A DNA stretch of 64,000 nt from Methylobacterium nonmethylotrophicum (GCF_004745635.1 NZ_SRLB01000009.1:1-64000); one strand, 5' to 3'; shown: positions 18,517 to 27,395, numbered from the stretch's first letter. Program-made: numbers and translations. Notes: a model not told the origin generated them from the letters alone.

Positions 18517-19362
18517 ATGATCCAGGCGAATGATCCCGCTCGTCCACCCCTCAGGGTCTCCTGCATCCAGTTCGAGCCCGAATTCGGCGCCGTCGCGAAG
18601 AACCTCGCCCGCGCCTCGGACCTCGTCCGCGCCGCCGCCCGCGAGGGCAGCCGGCTCGTCGTGCTGCCGGAGCTCGCCAGCACCGGCTACGTGTTCGAGA
18701 CCCCGGAGGAGGCGGCGGCGCTCGCCGAGCCGGTGCCGGACGGCCCCACCACCCGCGCCTGGGGCGACCTCGCGGCCGAGCTCGGCATCCACATCGTGGC
18801 GGGGATCGCCGAGCAGGCCGGGGACGCGCTCTACAACGCCGCCCTGATCACCGGGCCCGACGGCTTCATCGGCACCTACCGCAAGGCGCATCTCTGGTAC
18901 CGGGAGAACCTGTTCTTCCGCAAGGGCGACCTCGGCTTCCCGGTCTTCGACACGGCTCTGGGCCGGATCGGCATCGCGATCTGCTACGATGGCTGGTTCC
19001 CCGAGACCTTCCGCCGGCTCGCCCTCGCCGGCGCCGAGATCGTCTGCATACCGACCAACTGGGTGCCGATGCCGGACCAGCCCGCGGGCGAGGCGGCGAT
19101 GGCCAACACGCTGCACCGGGCCGCGGCGCATTCCAACGGGATCTTCATCGCCTGCGCCGACCGCGTCGGCGTCGAGCGCGGCCAGCCCTTCGAGGGCCAG
19201 AGCCTGATCATCGGCCCCAAGGGCTGGACGCTCGCCGGCCCGGCGAGCCGTGAGGCCCCCGAGACCATCTCGGCGGTGATCGACCTCGCCGAGGCCGGCG
19301 CCAAGGACCTCAACGAATTCAACTCCGTCCTCGGCGACCGCCGCACCGACCTCTACGCCTGA
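18517..19362 (+). CDS. Nitrilase-superfamily amidohydrolase
   Basis: The 281-aa carbon-nitrogen hydrolase has the catalytic triad in place: Glu52 (VVLPELAST), Lys123 (TYRKAHLW) and Cys156 (AICYDGWFPE). The length fits nitrilase/omega-amidase branches rather than the longer aliphatic amidase AmiE. It hydrolyses a nitrile, amide or carbamoyl compound, releasing ammonia; the exact substrate cannot be read. The start MIQAND follows ggagcgatc; an upstream in-frame codon lies inside the terminator and is rejected. It is the first gene behind the antitermination leader, just before an amide/urea-type solute-binding protein. Confidence 0.9.
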   Translation: MIQANDPARPPLRVSCIQFEPEFGAVAKNLARASDLVRAAAREGSRLVVLPELASTGYVFETPEEAAALAEPVPDGPTTRAWGDLAAELGIHIVAGIAEQAGDALYNAALITGPDGFIGTYRKAHLWYRENLFFRKGDLGFPVFDTALGRIGIAICYDGWFPETFRRLALAGAEIVCIPTNWVPMPDQPAGEAAMANTLHRAAAHSNGIFIACADRVGVERGQPFEGQSLIIGPKGWTLAGPASREAPETISAVIDLAEAGAKDLNEFNSVLGDRRTDLYA

Positions 19363-19390
19363 CGCCCGCACCCTGAGAGGAGCCCGCACC

Positions 19391-20548
19391 ATGCAGAACC
19401 GTCACCTCGTCGGCGCGCTCGCCGCCCTCGCGCTCACCGCCTCGCCCGTCCTCGCGGCGGAGAAGCCGATCGTCATCGGCGTGCCGGTCGGCCTGTCGGG
19501 GGCCAACAGCGTCGTCGCGCCCTCCGTCGTGCAGGCGGCGGAGCTCGCGGTCGAGGAGATCAACGCCGGCGGCGGCGTGCTCGGCCGCCCGCTCGCCCTC
19601 GAGGTCGCGGACGACGCCTCGGGCGCGGCCGGCGCCCAGAAGGCGTTCGATTCGCTGATCTACCAGAAGAAGGTCGACGTCATCATCGCGATGGAGACGA
19701 GCGCGGCCCGCAACGCCGGCCTGCCCGCCGTCACCAAGGGCCGCGTGCCCTACATCTACACCTCGTTCTACGAGGGCCGCTCCTGCAACAAGAACCTGTT
19801 CGTCAACGGCTGGGTGCCCGAGCAGCAGGTGCCGCCGGTGATCGACGCCTTCTCGAAGGACAAGGGGGCCAAGACCTACTTCCTGATCGGCAGCGACTAC
19901 GCCTTCGGCCGCGGCATGCTCGCCTTCACGCGCGGCTACATCGAGAAGACCGGCGGGAAGGTGGTCGGCGAGGAATACCTGCCGATGGACGGCAGCGACT
20001 GGACCGCGATCATCTCGAAGCTGAAGGAGGCCAAGCCCGACGCGCTCGTCACCTCCACGGCCGGCGGCGCCCCGAACGTCACGCTGACCAAGCAGCTGCG
20101 CGGCGCCGGCGTGTCGCTGCCCTACGCCAACCTCGCGGTCGACGAGGGCACCGCCAAGAGCATGGGGGCCGATGCGGAGGGGATCTACCTCTCGGCCTCC
20201 TACGTCACCGGCATCGACAGCCCGCAGAACAAGGCGTTCCTCGCCGCCATGGAGAAGAAGTTCGGCGCAGGCCTGCGCACGCCCAACGACCTCTCGGTCC
20301 CCCAATACGAGGCGATCTACCTCTACAAGGCCGCGGTCGAGAAAGCCGGCGGCACCGAGAGCGCCAAGGTGCTGGCGGCCCTGCCGACCGTGACCGCCAC
20401 CGGCCCGCGCGGCACGATCGGCATGAGCAAGCAGCACCACGCGCCGCTGACGATGTATCTCGGTCAGGTCCAGGCCGACGGCTCGGTCAAGGTCGCCGGA
20501 ACCTTCAAGGATGTCGATCCGGGCGAGCAATGCCCGAAGCTGGATTGA
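19391..20548 (+). CDS. Amide/urea-type ABC transporter substrate-binding protein
   Basis: The 385-aa periplasmic protein has a Sec signal peptide (MQNRHLVGALAALALTASP, cleavage near VLAAE). The mature part has the type I HAAT/urea-binding fold: IGVPVGLSGANSVVAPS, AVEEINAGGGVLGRPLAL, DVIIAMETSAARNAGLP, YIYTSFYEGRSCNKNLF, YFLIGSDYAFGRGM and a C-terminal VDPGEQCPKLD. It shares its general plan with AmiC upstream, so sensor and transporter probably see related ligands. The family includes UrtA/FmdD-like proteins; whether the ligand is urea, a short amide or another compound is not decided. ATG is preceded by gagaggagcc. The permease genes follow after a 535-nt gap. Confidence 0.9.
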   Translation: MQNRHLVGALAALALTASPVLAAEKPIVIGVPVGLSGANSVVAPSVVQAAELAVEEINAGGGVLGRPLALEVADDASGAAGAQKAFDSLIYQKKVDVIIAMETSAARNAGLPAVTKGRVPYIYTSFYEGRSCNKNLFVNGWVPEQQVPPVIDAFSKDKGAKTYFLIGSDYAFGRGMLAFTRGYIEKTGGKVVGEEYLPMDGSDWTAIISKLKEAKPDALVTSTAGGAPNVTLTKQLRGAGVSLPYANLAVDEGTAKSMGADAEGIYLSASYVTGIDSPQNKAFLAAMEKKFGAGLRTPNDLSVPQYEAIYLYKAAVEKAGGTESAKVLAALPTVTATGPRGTIGMSKQHHAPLTMYLGQVQADGSVKVAGTFKDVDPGEQCPKLD

Positions 20549-20590
20549 TATGATGTTCGCCTGATCCGTCCCCTCAAGGTAGAGCGCGTC

Positions 20591-20740
20591 CCCCCTCTCC
20601 CGTGTGGGAGAGGGGCCGGGGGTGAGGGTGCCACGGCTCTGGCTAAAGCTCAGACCGTCGTGCTGGCAGCTCTGCGGTCATTGGTTCACACCGCACCGTC
20701 TCCACCCTCACCCCTACCCCTCTCCCACACGGGAGAGGGG
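20591..20740. repeat. Inverted pair of palindromic intergenic repeats
   Basis: Copy A (20591-20631) and copy B (20702-20740) each contain cctctcccgtgtgggagagg followed by a gggtgaggg block. B is the reverse complement of A with few differences, so the pair can form a long cruciform/RNA hairpin. It is a BIME-like element inside the transporter operon. It could reduce read-through between the binding protein and the permease or stabilise the upstream mRNA. Confidence 0.85.
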
Positions 20741-20846
20741 ATCCCGCGCTCTGTTCGTATCGGAACGGATCAACCGGAAATGACATGAGAGCCTGGTTGA
20801 TTGGTTGCGCCGGTCGATCTGGCACGCACACCGACACTCCTCTCAA

Positions 20847-20882
20847 TCATCCCGGGCTCCGCTGCGCGGCCCCGGAATGACG
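20847..20882. repeat. Short palindromic intergenic repeat
   Basis: The arms catcccggg and ccccggaatga around gctccgctgcgcgg form an imperfect hairpin. Sequences of this kind are frequent intergenic repeats in Hyphomicrobiales genomes (established generally; not checked here). Confidence 0.55.
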
Positions 20883-20972
20883 CGGCGGGTATGACATCGT
20901 CCGGAGCCATCAGACAGGCTCTCAGGACGCTCGCGCGGTGGGGCCGGAGGCGCCGCAGGCTTGAGCGAAGAC

Positions 20973-21024
20973 GCGATCGGCCATCCGAAAGCGATCACGG
21001 AGTGATCGCCGGAAGCGATCGGCC
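20973..21024. promoter_or_regulatory. Inverted repeat flanked by direct repeats upstream of permease
   Basis: A perfect inverted repeat gcgatcac-gga-gtgatcgc (20991-21009) lies between two direct copies of gcgatcggcc (20973, 21015), 60-110 nt before the permease start. It could be an operator or an RNA structure; nothing else is seen to decide. Confidence 0.4.
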
Positions 21025-21083
21025 GAATTTCAGACGATCCCGTGACCGGCGCCCCGCCGTTCGCCTCCACCCGGACAGGCACG

Positions 21084-21917
21084 ATGCTGCTCCTCCTCGA
21101 CATCCTGACCACCGCCGCGATCCTGTTCGTGGTGGCGATCGGGCTTCTCGCGGTCTTCGGCGTGCTGAAGATCATCAACTTCGCGCACGGCGCCTGGCTC
21201 ACGATCGGCGCCTACTGCGCCGTCGTGGCGGCGAGGCTCGGGCTGAACCCCTGGGCGGCGCTGCCCCTCGCCTTCGCGGTGGGCGCGGCCCTCGGGGGCC
21301 TCGCCGAGCTGTTCATCATCCGCCCGCTCTACCGCCGGCCCCTGGACGCGATCCTGGCCACCTGGGGCCTCGGCATCGTCGTCGGGCAGCTCATCACGCT
21401 CGCCTTCGGGCGCGACGTCCAGCTCACCCCGAACCTCCTCTCCGGCACCGTCGAGGTCCTGGGCACCGGCTATTCCGCCTACCGCCTCGTCGCGCTCCTG
21501 GCCGCGCTCGTCATCGGGGCGGCCTTCGCGCTCGTCATCGAGCGCACGCGGCTGGGGCTCTCGGCCCGCGCCGTGATCATGAACGAGACCCTGGCGCGAG
21601 GCCTGGGCCTCGACACCGCCCGGGTGCGCCTCGTGGTCTTCATGATCGGGGCCGGGCTCGCGGCTTTGGCGGGCGTGCTCCTCACGCCGCTGACCAGCGT
21701 CGATCCCACCATGGGGGTCGGCTGGCTGATCGGCGCCTTCATGCTGGTGATGGTCGCCGACGCCTCGTTCCTCGCGCTTGCCGCGGCCTGCCTCGTCTTC
21801 GGGGCGGCGCAGGTGCTCGTCAGCACCTTCGTCAGCCCGGTGCTCGGCAGCATCGCGGTCGCGGTCCTGGCCGCCCTCGTGCTGCGCATCAGCCCGAAAG
21901 GATTCTCGCGTGCCTGA
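21084..21917 (+). CDS. Branched-chain amino acid/urea-type ABC permease (LivH/UrtB-like)
   Basis: The 277-aa inner-membrane permease has about eight hydrophobic helices. The N-terminal LLLLDILTTAAILFVVAIGL, then the family motif KIINFAHGAWLTIGAY, the cytoplasmic EAA-like segment RTRLGLSARAVIMNETLARGLG and the C-terminal LRISPKGFSRA are typical of the first permease of HAAT systems. The ATG at 21084 is preferred (agg 6 nt upstream). A GTG 42 nt earlier would add a Pro/Thr-rich leader. Its stop overlaps the next gene by 8 nt. With the fused permease-ATPase and the second ATPase it makes a complete importer together with the binding protein at 19391. Confidence 0.9.
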   Translation: MLLLLDILTTAAILFVVAIGLLAVFGVLKIINFAHGAWLTIGAYCAVVAARLGLNPWAALPLAFAVGAALGGLAELFIIRPLYRRPLDAILATWGLGIVVGQLITLAFGRDVQLTPNLLSGTVEVLGTGYSAYRLVALLAALVIGAAFALVIERTRLGLSARAVIMNETLARGLGLDTARVRLVVFMIGAGLAALAGVLLTPLTSVDPTMGVGWLIGAFMLVMVADASFLALAAACLVFGAAQVLVSTFVSPVLGSIAVAVLAALVLRISPKGFSRA

Positions 21918-23712
21918 GACCATCACGGCCGCCAGGCCCGCCGCCGGCGCGGGCGAGCGGCCCCGTCTCGCGCGGGCGGCCCCGCTCGTCGTCGCGCTGC
22001 TGGCCGCCGGCGCGCTCTGGCTCGCGCCGCTCGGCCTCGACACCTTCGCGGTCAACGTGCTGACCCGCTCGATGATCTACGCGGTGCTCGCCGTCACGGT
22101 CGACCTCCTGTGGGGGTTCGCCGGCATCCTGACCTTCGGGCAGGCGGCGTTCTTCGGGATCGGCGCCTACGCGACCGCGATGCTGCTCACCGCGAAGGGC
22201 GGGGCGCCGCCCTGGATGCTGGCCGCCGCCGCGCTCGCCGTCGCGGCGCCCGTCCTCCTCGGCCTCGCGGTCGGCTGGCTGTCCTTCTATCACCGCTCGA
22301 CGGCGCTCTACGCCTCGGTGATCTCCCTCGTCGTGCCGATCGTGGTGACGCAGGCCATCTATTCGGGCGGCGAGCGGACCGGCTCCAGCAGCGGCCTCGT
22401 CGGCTTCGACGTGCTGCCCCTCGAGATCGAGGGGTATTTCCGCCTCGCGGGCCTCCTGCTCGTCGCCGTGACGCTGGCGGCCTGGATCCTCGTGCGCTCC
22501 GATGCCGGGCGCCTGCTCGTGGCGTTGCGGGACAACGAGGCGCGCTGCGCCTATCTCGGCCTCAACCCGAGGCGCCTGCAGATCGGCCTCACGGCGGTGC
22601 TGGCGGGCGTGGCGGGGCTTGCCGGCTTCGTCTTCGCCAACGCCTCCGGCGTCGTGGCGCCGGAGAATGCCGGCTTCCTGTTCGGCACCGAGCTGGTGAT
22701 CTGGGTCGCGCTCGGCGGCCGCGGCACGCTGATCGGACCGGTCCTCGGCACGATCGCGATCGACTATCTCGCGGCGAACCTCTCGGGCGACCTGCCCTTC
22801 CTCTGGCAGCTCCTCCTCGGGACCGCCTTCGTCGCCATCATCATCCTGCTGCCGGGGGGCCTCGCGGACCTCGCCCGCCGCGCCTGGGGGCTCGTGCCGC
22901 ACCGGCGGTCGCCCGCGTCCGTGCCGCGCCTGCGCGCGGATCCCTCCCGGGCAGCCGCACGGACGGACGGTCCGCTCCTCGCCGTCCAGGGCCTCGCCAA
23001 GTCCTACGGCAGCCTGACGGTGCTGGAGAACATCGATCTCACCGTCCGGGCGGGCGAGCTCGTCAGCCTCGTCGGGCCGAACGGGGCCGGCAAGACCACG
23101 CTGATGCGCTGCCTGAGCGACGGCACCGAGCCGTTCCGGGGCGCCATCGCGGTCGGCGGCGTCCCGACCGCCGGCCTGACCCCGAACCGCATCGTCGCCC
23201 TCGGCGTCGGGCGCAAGTTCCAGGTCGCGAGCGTGTTCGAGAGCCTCTCGATTGCCGATTGCCTGCGGCTCGCGCGCGCCTCCCGGGCGGGGTTGAGCCC
23301 GCTCGCCCGGGCCGAGACCCTCGGCCTGCCGCAGGCGGTGCTCGACATCCTGCGGATGACCGGGCTCGACGCACAGCTCGCCGCGCCCGCCCGCCTGCTC
23401 TCGCACGGCCAGAAGCAGGCGCTCGAACTCGCGATGGTGGTGGCCCTGGAGCCGCGGCTCATCCTGCTCGACGAGCCCACGGCCGGCCTGACCAAGGCGG
23501 AGCGCACCACGATCGGCACCGTGCTCAAGGGCCTGACCGCCGATCTCGGGATCGCGGTGGTGCTGGTCGAGCACGACCTCGACTTCGTGCGCGAGATCTC
23601 CTCGCGCATCGTGGTGCTGCACCAGGGCCGCCTGGTGCTCGACGGCACGGTCGACGAGGTCGTCGGCTCCGCGCTGGTGCGGACCATCTACGCGGGAGGC
23701 GCGCATGGCTGA
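21910..23712 (+). CDS. Fused ABC permease-ATPase (LivM/UrtC + LivG/UrtD-like)
   Basis: The 600-aa two-domain protein has residues ~25-330 as the second permease: LWGFAGILTFGQAAFFGIGAYA, RDNEARCAYLGLNPRRLQI, and the helix AFVAIIILLPGGLADL. After a Pro/Arg-rich linker (about 330-355) comes an ATPase with Walker A GPNGAGKTT, Q-loop region GRKFQVASVFESLS, signature LSHGQKQALE and Walker B LILLDEPTAGLT, and the switch His in VLVEHDLDFV. Separate genes are the norm in Urt/Liv systems, though such fusions exist. The GTG start is set by the 8-nt overlap with the upstream permease; the linker is continuous and I see no frameshift. Confidence 0.9.
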   Translation: MPETITAARPAAGAGERPRLARAAPLVVALLAAGALWLAPLGLDTFAVNVLTRSMIYAVLAVTVDLLWGFAGILTFGQAAFFGIGAYATAMLLTAKGGAPPWMLAAAALAVAAPVLLGLAVGWLSFYHRSTALYASVISLVVPIVVTQAIYSGGERTGSSSGLVGFDVLPLEIEGYFRLAGLLLVAVTLAAWILVRSDAGRLLVALRDNEARCAYLGLNPRRLQIGLTAVLAGVAGLAGFVFANASGVVAPENAGFLFGTELVIWVALGGRGTLIGPVLGTIAIDYLAANLSGDLPFLWQLLLGTAFVAIIILLPGGLADLARRAWGLVPHRRSPASVPRLRADPSRAAARTDGPLLAVQGLAKSYGSLTVLENIDLTVRAGELVSLVGPNGAGKTTLMRCLSDGTEPFRGAIAVGGVPTAGLTPNRIVALGVGRKFQVASVFESLSIADCLRLARASRAGLSPLARAETLGLPQAVLDILRMTGLDAQLAAPARLLSHGQKQALELAMVVALEPRLILLDEPTAGLTKAERTTIGTVLKGLTADLGIAVVLVEHDLDFVREISSRIVVLHQGRLVLDGTVDEVVGSALVRTIYAGGAHG

Positions 23713-24478
23713 CATGTCCATGGCGGAAGCGTCCAGGGCTGACGCGTCCGCGGCCGACGCCGCGATGACCGGGGCGGCGGGAGCGGGCCTCGTCCTGACG
23801 GAGGTGTCGAGCGGTTACGGCGCCGTCTCGATCGTGAGGGGCGTGTCGCTCGCGATCCGGCCGGGGGAGAGCGTCGCGCTGCTCGGCAAGAACGGCATGG
23901 GCAAGACCACGCTGCTGAAGACGATCCTGGGGCTCGTCGGATTGCGGTCGGGGGCGATCGCGATCGACGGACGCTCCGTCGCGGACCTCTCGCCCGCGAA
24001 GCTCGTGGCGCTCGGCGTCGGCTACGCCCCCCAGGAGCAGCCCCTGTTCCAGGACCTCTCGATCCGCGACAACCTGCGTCTCGCCCTCGCCTCGGACCGG
24101 CTCCTGCCGGAGGCGCTCGCGCGCGTGTTCGGCCACTTCCCGTTCCTGAAGGACCGGCTCTCCCAGCGCGCCGGCACGCTGTCGGGCGGCGAGCAGAAGA
24201 TGCTGATCCTCGCCCGCGCCCTGATGCTGCGGCCGCGCCTGCTCCTCATCGACGAGATCTCCGAGGGCCTGCAGCCCTCGGTCGTCGACCGCATCGCCGC
24301 CGCGCTCGCGGCCGAGCGGGTCGCGAACGGCACCACCATGCTGATCGTCGAGCAGAACCTCGACTTCGCCCTCCGGGTCGCGAACCGCTGGGCTGCGCTC
24401 AAGCTCGGCGAGATCGACGACGAGGGTCCGGTCGACGGCGATGCGCGGGCGCGGATCCTTCGCCATCTGAGCGTCTGA
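23705..24478 (+). CDS. ABC transporter ATPase (LivF/UrtE-like)
   Basis: The 257-aa cytoplasmic ATPase has an N-terminal ~27 residue Ala/Ser/Asp-rich extension (SMAEASRADASAADAAM). The core fold follows: Walker A GKNGMGKTT, Q-loop YAPQEQPLFQDLS, signature LSGGEQKMLILARAL, Walker B LLLIDEISEGLQP and H-loop IVEQNLDFAL. The SEGLQP segment is typical of LivF/UrtE. It overlaps the upstream gene by 8 nt and ends the transporter operon. It pairs with the fused ATPase domain to form the heterodimeric motor. Confidence 0.93.
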   Translation: MADMSMAEASRADASAADAAMTGAAGAGLVLTEVSSGYGAVSIVRGVSLAIRPGESVALLGKNGMGKTTLLKTILGLVGLRSGAIAIDGRSVADLSPAKLVALGVGYAPQEQPLFQDLSIRDNLRLALASDRLLPEALARVFGHFPFLKDRLSQRAGTLSGGEQKMLILARALMLRPRLLLIDEISEGLQPSVVDRIAAALAAERVANGTTMLIVEQNLDFALRVANRWAALKLGEIDDEGPVDGDARARILRHLSV

Positions 24479-24486
24479 CGCCGCAT

Positions 24487-24510
24487 CGCCTTCGAGCGGG
24501 CTCGAAGGCG
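24487..24510 (+). terminator. Hairpin at end of transporter operon
   Basis: A perfect 11-bp stem (cgccttcgagc / gctcgaaggcg) with a 2-nt centre starts 8 nt after the last ATPase stop. There is no T-run, so it is a candidate terminator. The rest of the 340-nt gap to the next gene holds nothing else I can support. Confidence 0.55.
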
Positions 24511-24821
24511 CAGGGGGAAGGCGCAAGGGCATGACGCGGTCGTGCGCAGGAGTTCGCGTCTCCCATGATCGCGCCCCGACGCCCGGTGCCGGATGGCCCG
24601 CCGAGATCCTGTCCCGGCCGGCTCCGGCCGCGACGTCGGTCAGTTCCGTCAAGCCTTCCGGCGCGGCGACGATCCGGGCCGGCCCGCCGGCGGCCGTCTC
24701 CTGAAATCCAGATCGGCCGATCCGCGATCGACGCGGCGCAGAGACGACGCGCGGACTTGTGGCATGACAGGCCTGCACTTGTCAGGCATGCTCCTGCGCG
24801 CCGCCGTCGTTGGGGGATGAC

Positions 24822-26744
24822 GTGGAAGAGGCTGATCGGGTCGAGCGGGCGGTCGGCGCCGCCCTGAGGCGGTGGCCCGGGCCGGTCGACATCGCCCCGG
24901 AATATCGGCCTCGCGCACAGGGCCCCGCGGAGCCCGAGGGCGTCGTGCGCAGCCTGCCGCGGCGGGTGGTGACGCACAAGGCCAGCGATTCCCACGTCGC
25001 GCTGCCGATGGCGAAGGTCCTGGTCCACCGGCCGGGCCTCCTGCGCCCCGCACAGCGCCTCCTCGTCTGGGCCGGCGCGACCGGGCGCTTCTTCCTCGGC
25101 AATGCCGTCGACGCGCTGCGGGGCCGCAACACCGTCGAGCGGCGCGCCGAACGGCTGCGCCGCGTCTTCGAGGATACCGGGGCGACCTTCGCCAAGGTCG
25201 GCCAGCAGCTCTCCCTGCGCGCCGACCTGCTGCCCTATGCCTACTGCGTCGAGCTCAGCAAGATGCTCGACCAGGCCAAGGCGATCCCGACCGAGGTGGC
25301 GATCGCCGTCGTCGAGAGGAGCCTCGGGCGACCGCTCGCGGAGGTGTTCGAGGCCTTCGACCCGGAGCCGATCGGCGCGGCCTCGATCGCCTGCGTGTAC
25401 CAGGCGGTGCTGCGGACCGGCGAGCGCGTCGCCGTCAAGGTGAAGCGGCCGCAGATCGGCGAGACCCTGGCGGCGGACCTGCGCGCCCTCGACTGGCTCC
25501 TGATCGGCGCCGAGACCCTCACGCTGATCCGGCCGGGCTTCACCGCCCGCTTCCGGCAGGAGCTCAGGAAGATGCTCCTCGCCGAGCTCGATTTCCGCGC
25601 CGAGGCCCGCTACACCGACATCTTCCGGCGCCGCGCCAAGAAGGACGGCAACACCGTCACCGCCCCGCGCGTCTATTTCGACCACTCGACCGAGGACGTG
25701 CTCGTCACCGAGCTGATGTCGGGCGTGTGGATGTGGGAGCTGATGGCCGCGGTCGACGCGAAGGACGCGCCCTTCCTGGCGGCGTTGCAGGCGCGCGGCA
25801 TCGAGCCGAAGGCCGTCGCGCAGAACCTCATCCGCACCGTGCACCGGGAGCTCCTGGAGGAGCTCTTCTTCCACGGCGACCCGCACCCGGCCAACCTCGT
25901 GGTGCTGCCCGGCAACCGGATCTGCTTCCTCGATTTCGGGGCGATCGGCCGGTTCTCGACCCAGACCCGGAACATGTGGCGGGAGCTGCACTACCACATG
26001 CGCAACCGCGACGTCGCCCGGATGGTCGCCTCCACCGTCAACCTCTCGGGACCGCTGCCGCCGATCGACGTCGAGCGGGTGATGAAGTCGGTGGAGGGCA
26101 TCTACGCCGACTGGGTCTACGCCATCAGCAGCAAGGACGCCGAATGGTGGGAGCGCTCGACCTCGCAGACCTGGCTGCGCTACATCAGCCTCGCGCGCGA
26201 CAACGGCCTGCCCGTCAGCCTGGAGACGATCCAGTTCTTCCGCTCGACGGTGCTGTACGACTCGATCATCACCCGTCTCGACAAGGACATCGATTTCGAC
26301 GAGGCGTGGAAGGCGCATACCCGCCGCGCCGCCAAGAAGGCGCGGCGGCGGGTGCGCCGCGCGATGGCCAAGCGTATCTACGGCCCGACCCGCATGGACT
26401 ACCTGCGGATCGAGCAGGCCGCCGACATGGCGACGCAGGCCTTCTTCCGGTATCAGCAGGAGATCGAGCAGCCGCTCATCCGGTTCCGCAACATCGTCGG
26501 CAAGATCGCCTACACCATGAACGTGCTGCTGAAGCTCGCCGTCGTCCTCGCGGTGGTCACGGCGGGCTGGCTGGTGATGCCGGTCGGCCTGCATCGCTGG
26601 CTCGGGATCGAGATCGACGGCGGGCGCCTGGTGGAGGCGGCGACCTCGGTGGGCTGGCCGCAGGCGGCGCTGCTCGCCCTCGGGGTCCTGCTGATCCGGC
26701 GCATCCTGTTCCGGATCAACGACCCCGACACGAAACCCGACTGA
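24822..26744 (+). CDS. ABC1/UbiB-family atypical kinase, membrane-anchored
   Basis: The 640-aa protein has the ABC1 (UbiB/ADCK) core. Seen are the KxGQ motif (FAKVGQQLSLRADLLP), EVFEAFDPEPIGAASIACVYQA (A-rich nucleotide loop), RVAVKVKRP with the Lys, ELDFRAEARY, FFHGDPHPANLVVL and LDFGAIGRF (Asp metal ligand). The C-terminal region (about 470-600) is helical and basic (AAKKARRRVRRAM). Two C-terminal membrane helices (LLKLAVVLAVVTAGWLVM and AALLALGVLLIRRIL) anchor it. Family members support ubiquinone synthesis and lipid homeostasis. The GTG at 24822 follows gggggatgac; a TTG 12 nt upstream is possible. It stands alone, so the link to ubiquinone is by family only. Confidence 0.88.
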   Translation: MEEADRVERAVGAALRRWPGPVDIAPEYRPRAQGPAEPEGVVRSLPRRVVTHKASDSHVALPMAKVLVHRPGLLRPAQRLLVWAGATGRFFLGNAVDALRGRNTVERRAERLRRVFEDTGATFAKVGQQLSLRADLLPYAYCVELSKMLDQAKAIPTEVAIAVVERSLGRPLAEVFEAFDPEPIGAASIACVYQAVLRTGERVAVKVKRPQIGETLAADLRALDWLLIGAETLTLIRPGFTARFRQELRKMLLAELDFRAEARYTDIFRRRAKKDGNTVTAPRVYFDHSTEDVLVTELMSGVWMWELMAAVDAKDAPFLAALQARGIEPKAVAQNLIRTVHRELLEELFFHGDPHPANLVVLPGNRICFLDFGAIGRFSTQTRNMWRELHYHMRNRDVARMVASTVNLSGPLPPIDVERVMKSVEGIYADWVYAISSKDAEWWERSTSQTWLRYISLARDNGLPVSLETIQFFRSTVLYDSIITRLDKDIDFDEAWKAHTRRAAKKARRRVRRAMAKRIYGPTRMDYLRIEQAADMATQAFFRYQQEIEQPLIRFRNIVGKIAYTMNVLLKLAVVLAVVTAGWLVMPVGLHRWLGIEIDGGRLVEAATSVGWPQAALLALGVLLIRRILFRINDPDTKPD

Positions 26745-26802
26745 GCGGACGGCGCCCGGACCCGTCGCGGACCGTCCTTCCCCTCCGCAGAGGCATTCCC
26801 CG

Positions 26803-27090
26803 ATGATCCTCGACCCCGCCGACCCCCTGGTGCTGCCGACGGCCATCATCGACATCGGGGCGCAGAAGCGCGGGCGCATCCGCCGGCTCCGGCAGTCGTC
26901 GGGCGCCCTGAGCCGCCGGCTCGCGGCGCTCGCGGGGCGGATCTGCGAGGCCGCGAGGCTGAACGACGCGCGCGACGTGATCCCGGTCGTGCTGCTCTAC
27001 GAATGCGTGGACGATCCCCCGGCCGGCAGGCTGCTGCCGAAGCCCGTGCCGGGCGAGGCGGCGAGTGCGCCTCCGGGAGAGCCGGCGTGA
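26803..27090 (+). CDS. Small conserved protein (DUF6200-like), copy 1
   Basis: The 95-aa protein has a pattern shared with two neighbours (27087 and 28058): a hydrophobic strand followed by IDIG, a basic stretch (QKRGRIRRLRQSSGAL), a helical part (RRLAALAGRICEAA) and a second hydrophobic strand (VIPVVLLYE). The C-terminus is Pro/Ala-rich. I recall such proteins as DUF6200 but could not check. No signal peptide or helix long enough to span a membrane. ATG preceded by a weak ribosome site (cagaggcattccccg). The stop overlaps the next gene by GTGA, so the two are coupled. The function is unknown. Confidence 0.7.
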   Translation: MILDPADPLVLPTAIIDIGAQKRGRIRRLRQSSGALSRRLAALAGRICEAARLNDARDVIPVVLLYECVDDPPAGRLLPKPVPGEAASAPPGEPA

Positions 27091-27323
27091 CCCGGCGCTG
27101 CCTGCCTCCGGTGGTGGTCGACCTCGGGCGGGTGCGGGAGGCCGACATCGCGGCCTTCCAGGCCGGGCACGGCCCGCTGGTTGCCGAGGTGGAGCGCGCC
27201 CGGCGGTTGCTTCTGTCGGGGCTCGCCCCCACCGCTTCCGGTAAGATCATCGTGCCCATCGTCGTCCGCTACAGACAATCCAGAACAGTTTCCGATGGGT
27301 CCGGATCGGGATCCGGCCGCTGA
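27087..27323 (+). CDS. Small conserved protein (DUF6200-like), copy 2
   Basis: The 78-aa product starts from a GTG that overlaps the previous stop codon and has gggaga 6 nt upstream. It follows the same plan as copy 1: PPVVVDLGRVREADI, then GHGPLVAEVERARRLLLSG and a second strand KIIVPIVVRYR, ending in a Ser/Gly tail. The tandem, translationally coupled arrangement of two diverged relatives suggests that they form a pair. The function is unknown. Confidence 0.65.
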   Translation: MTRRCLPPVVVDLGRVREADIAAFQAGHGPLVAEVERARRLLLSGLAPTASGKIIVPIVVRYRQSRTVSDGSGSGSGR

Positions 27324-27395
27324 AATGCGCTTGCCAGCGTGCTTCGACTGGATCATGATTGGTTTCAGCGGAGCGTGCCCGGCAGGAGGACTCCG

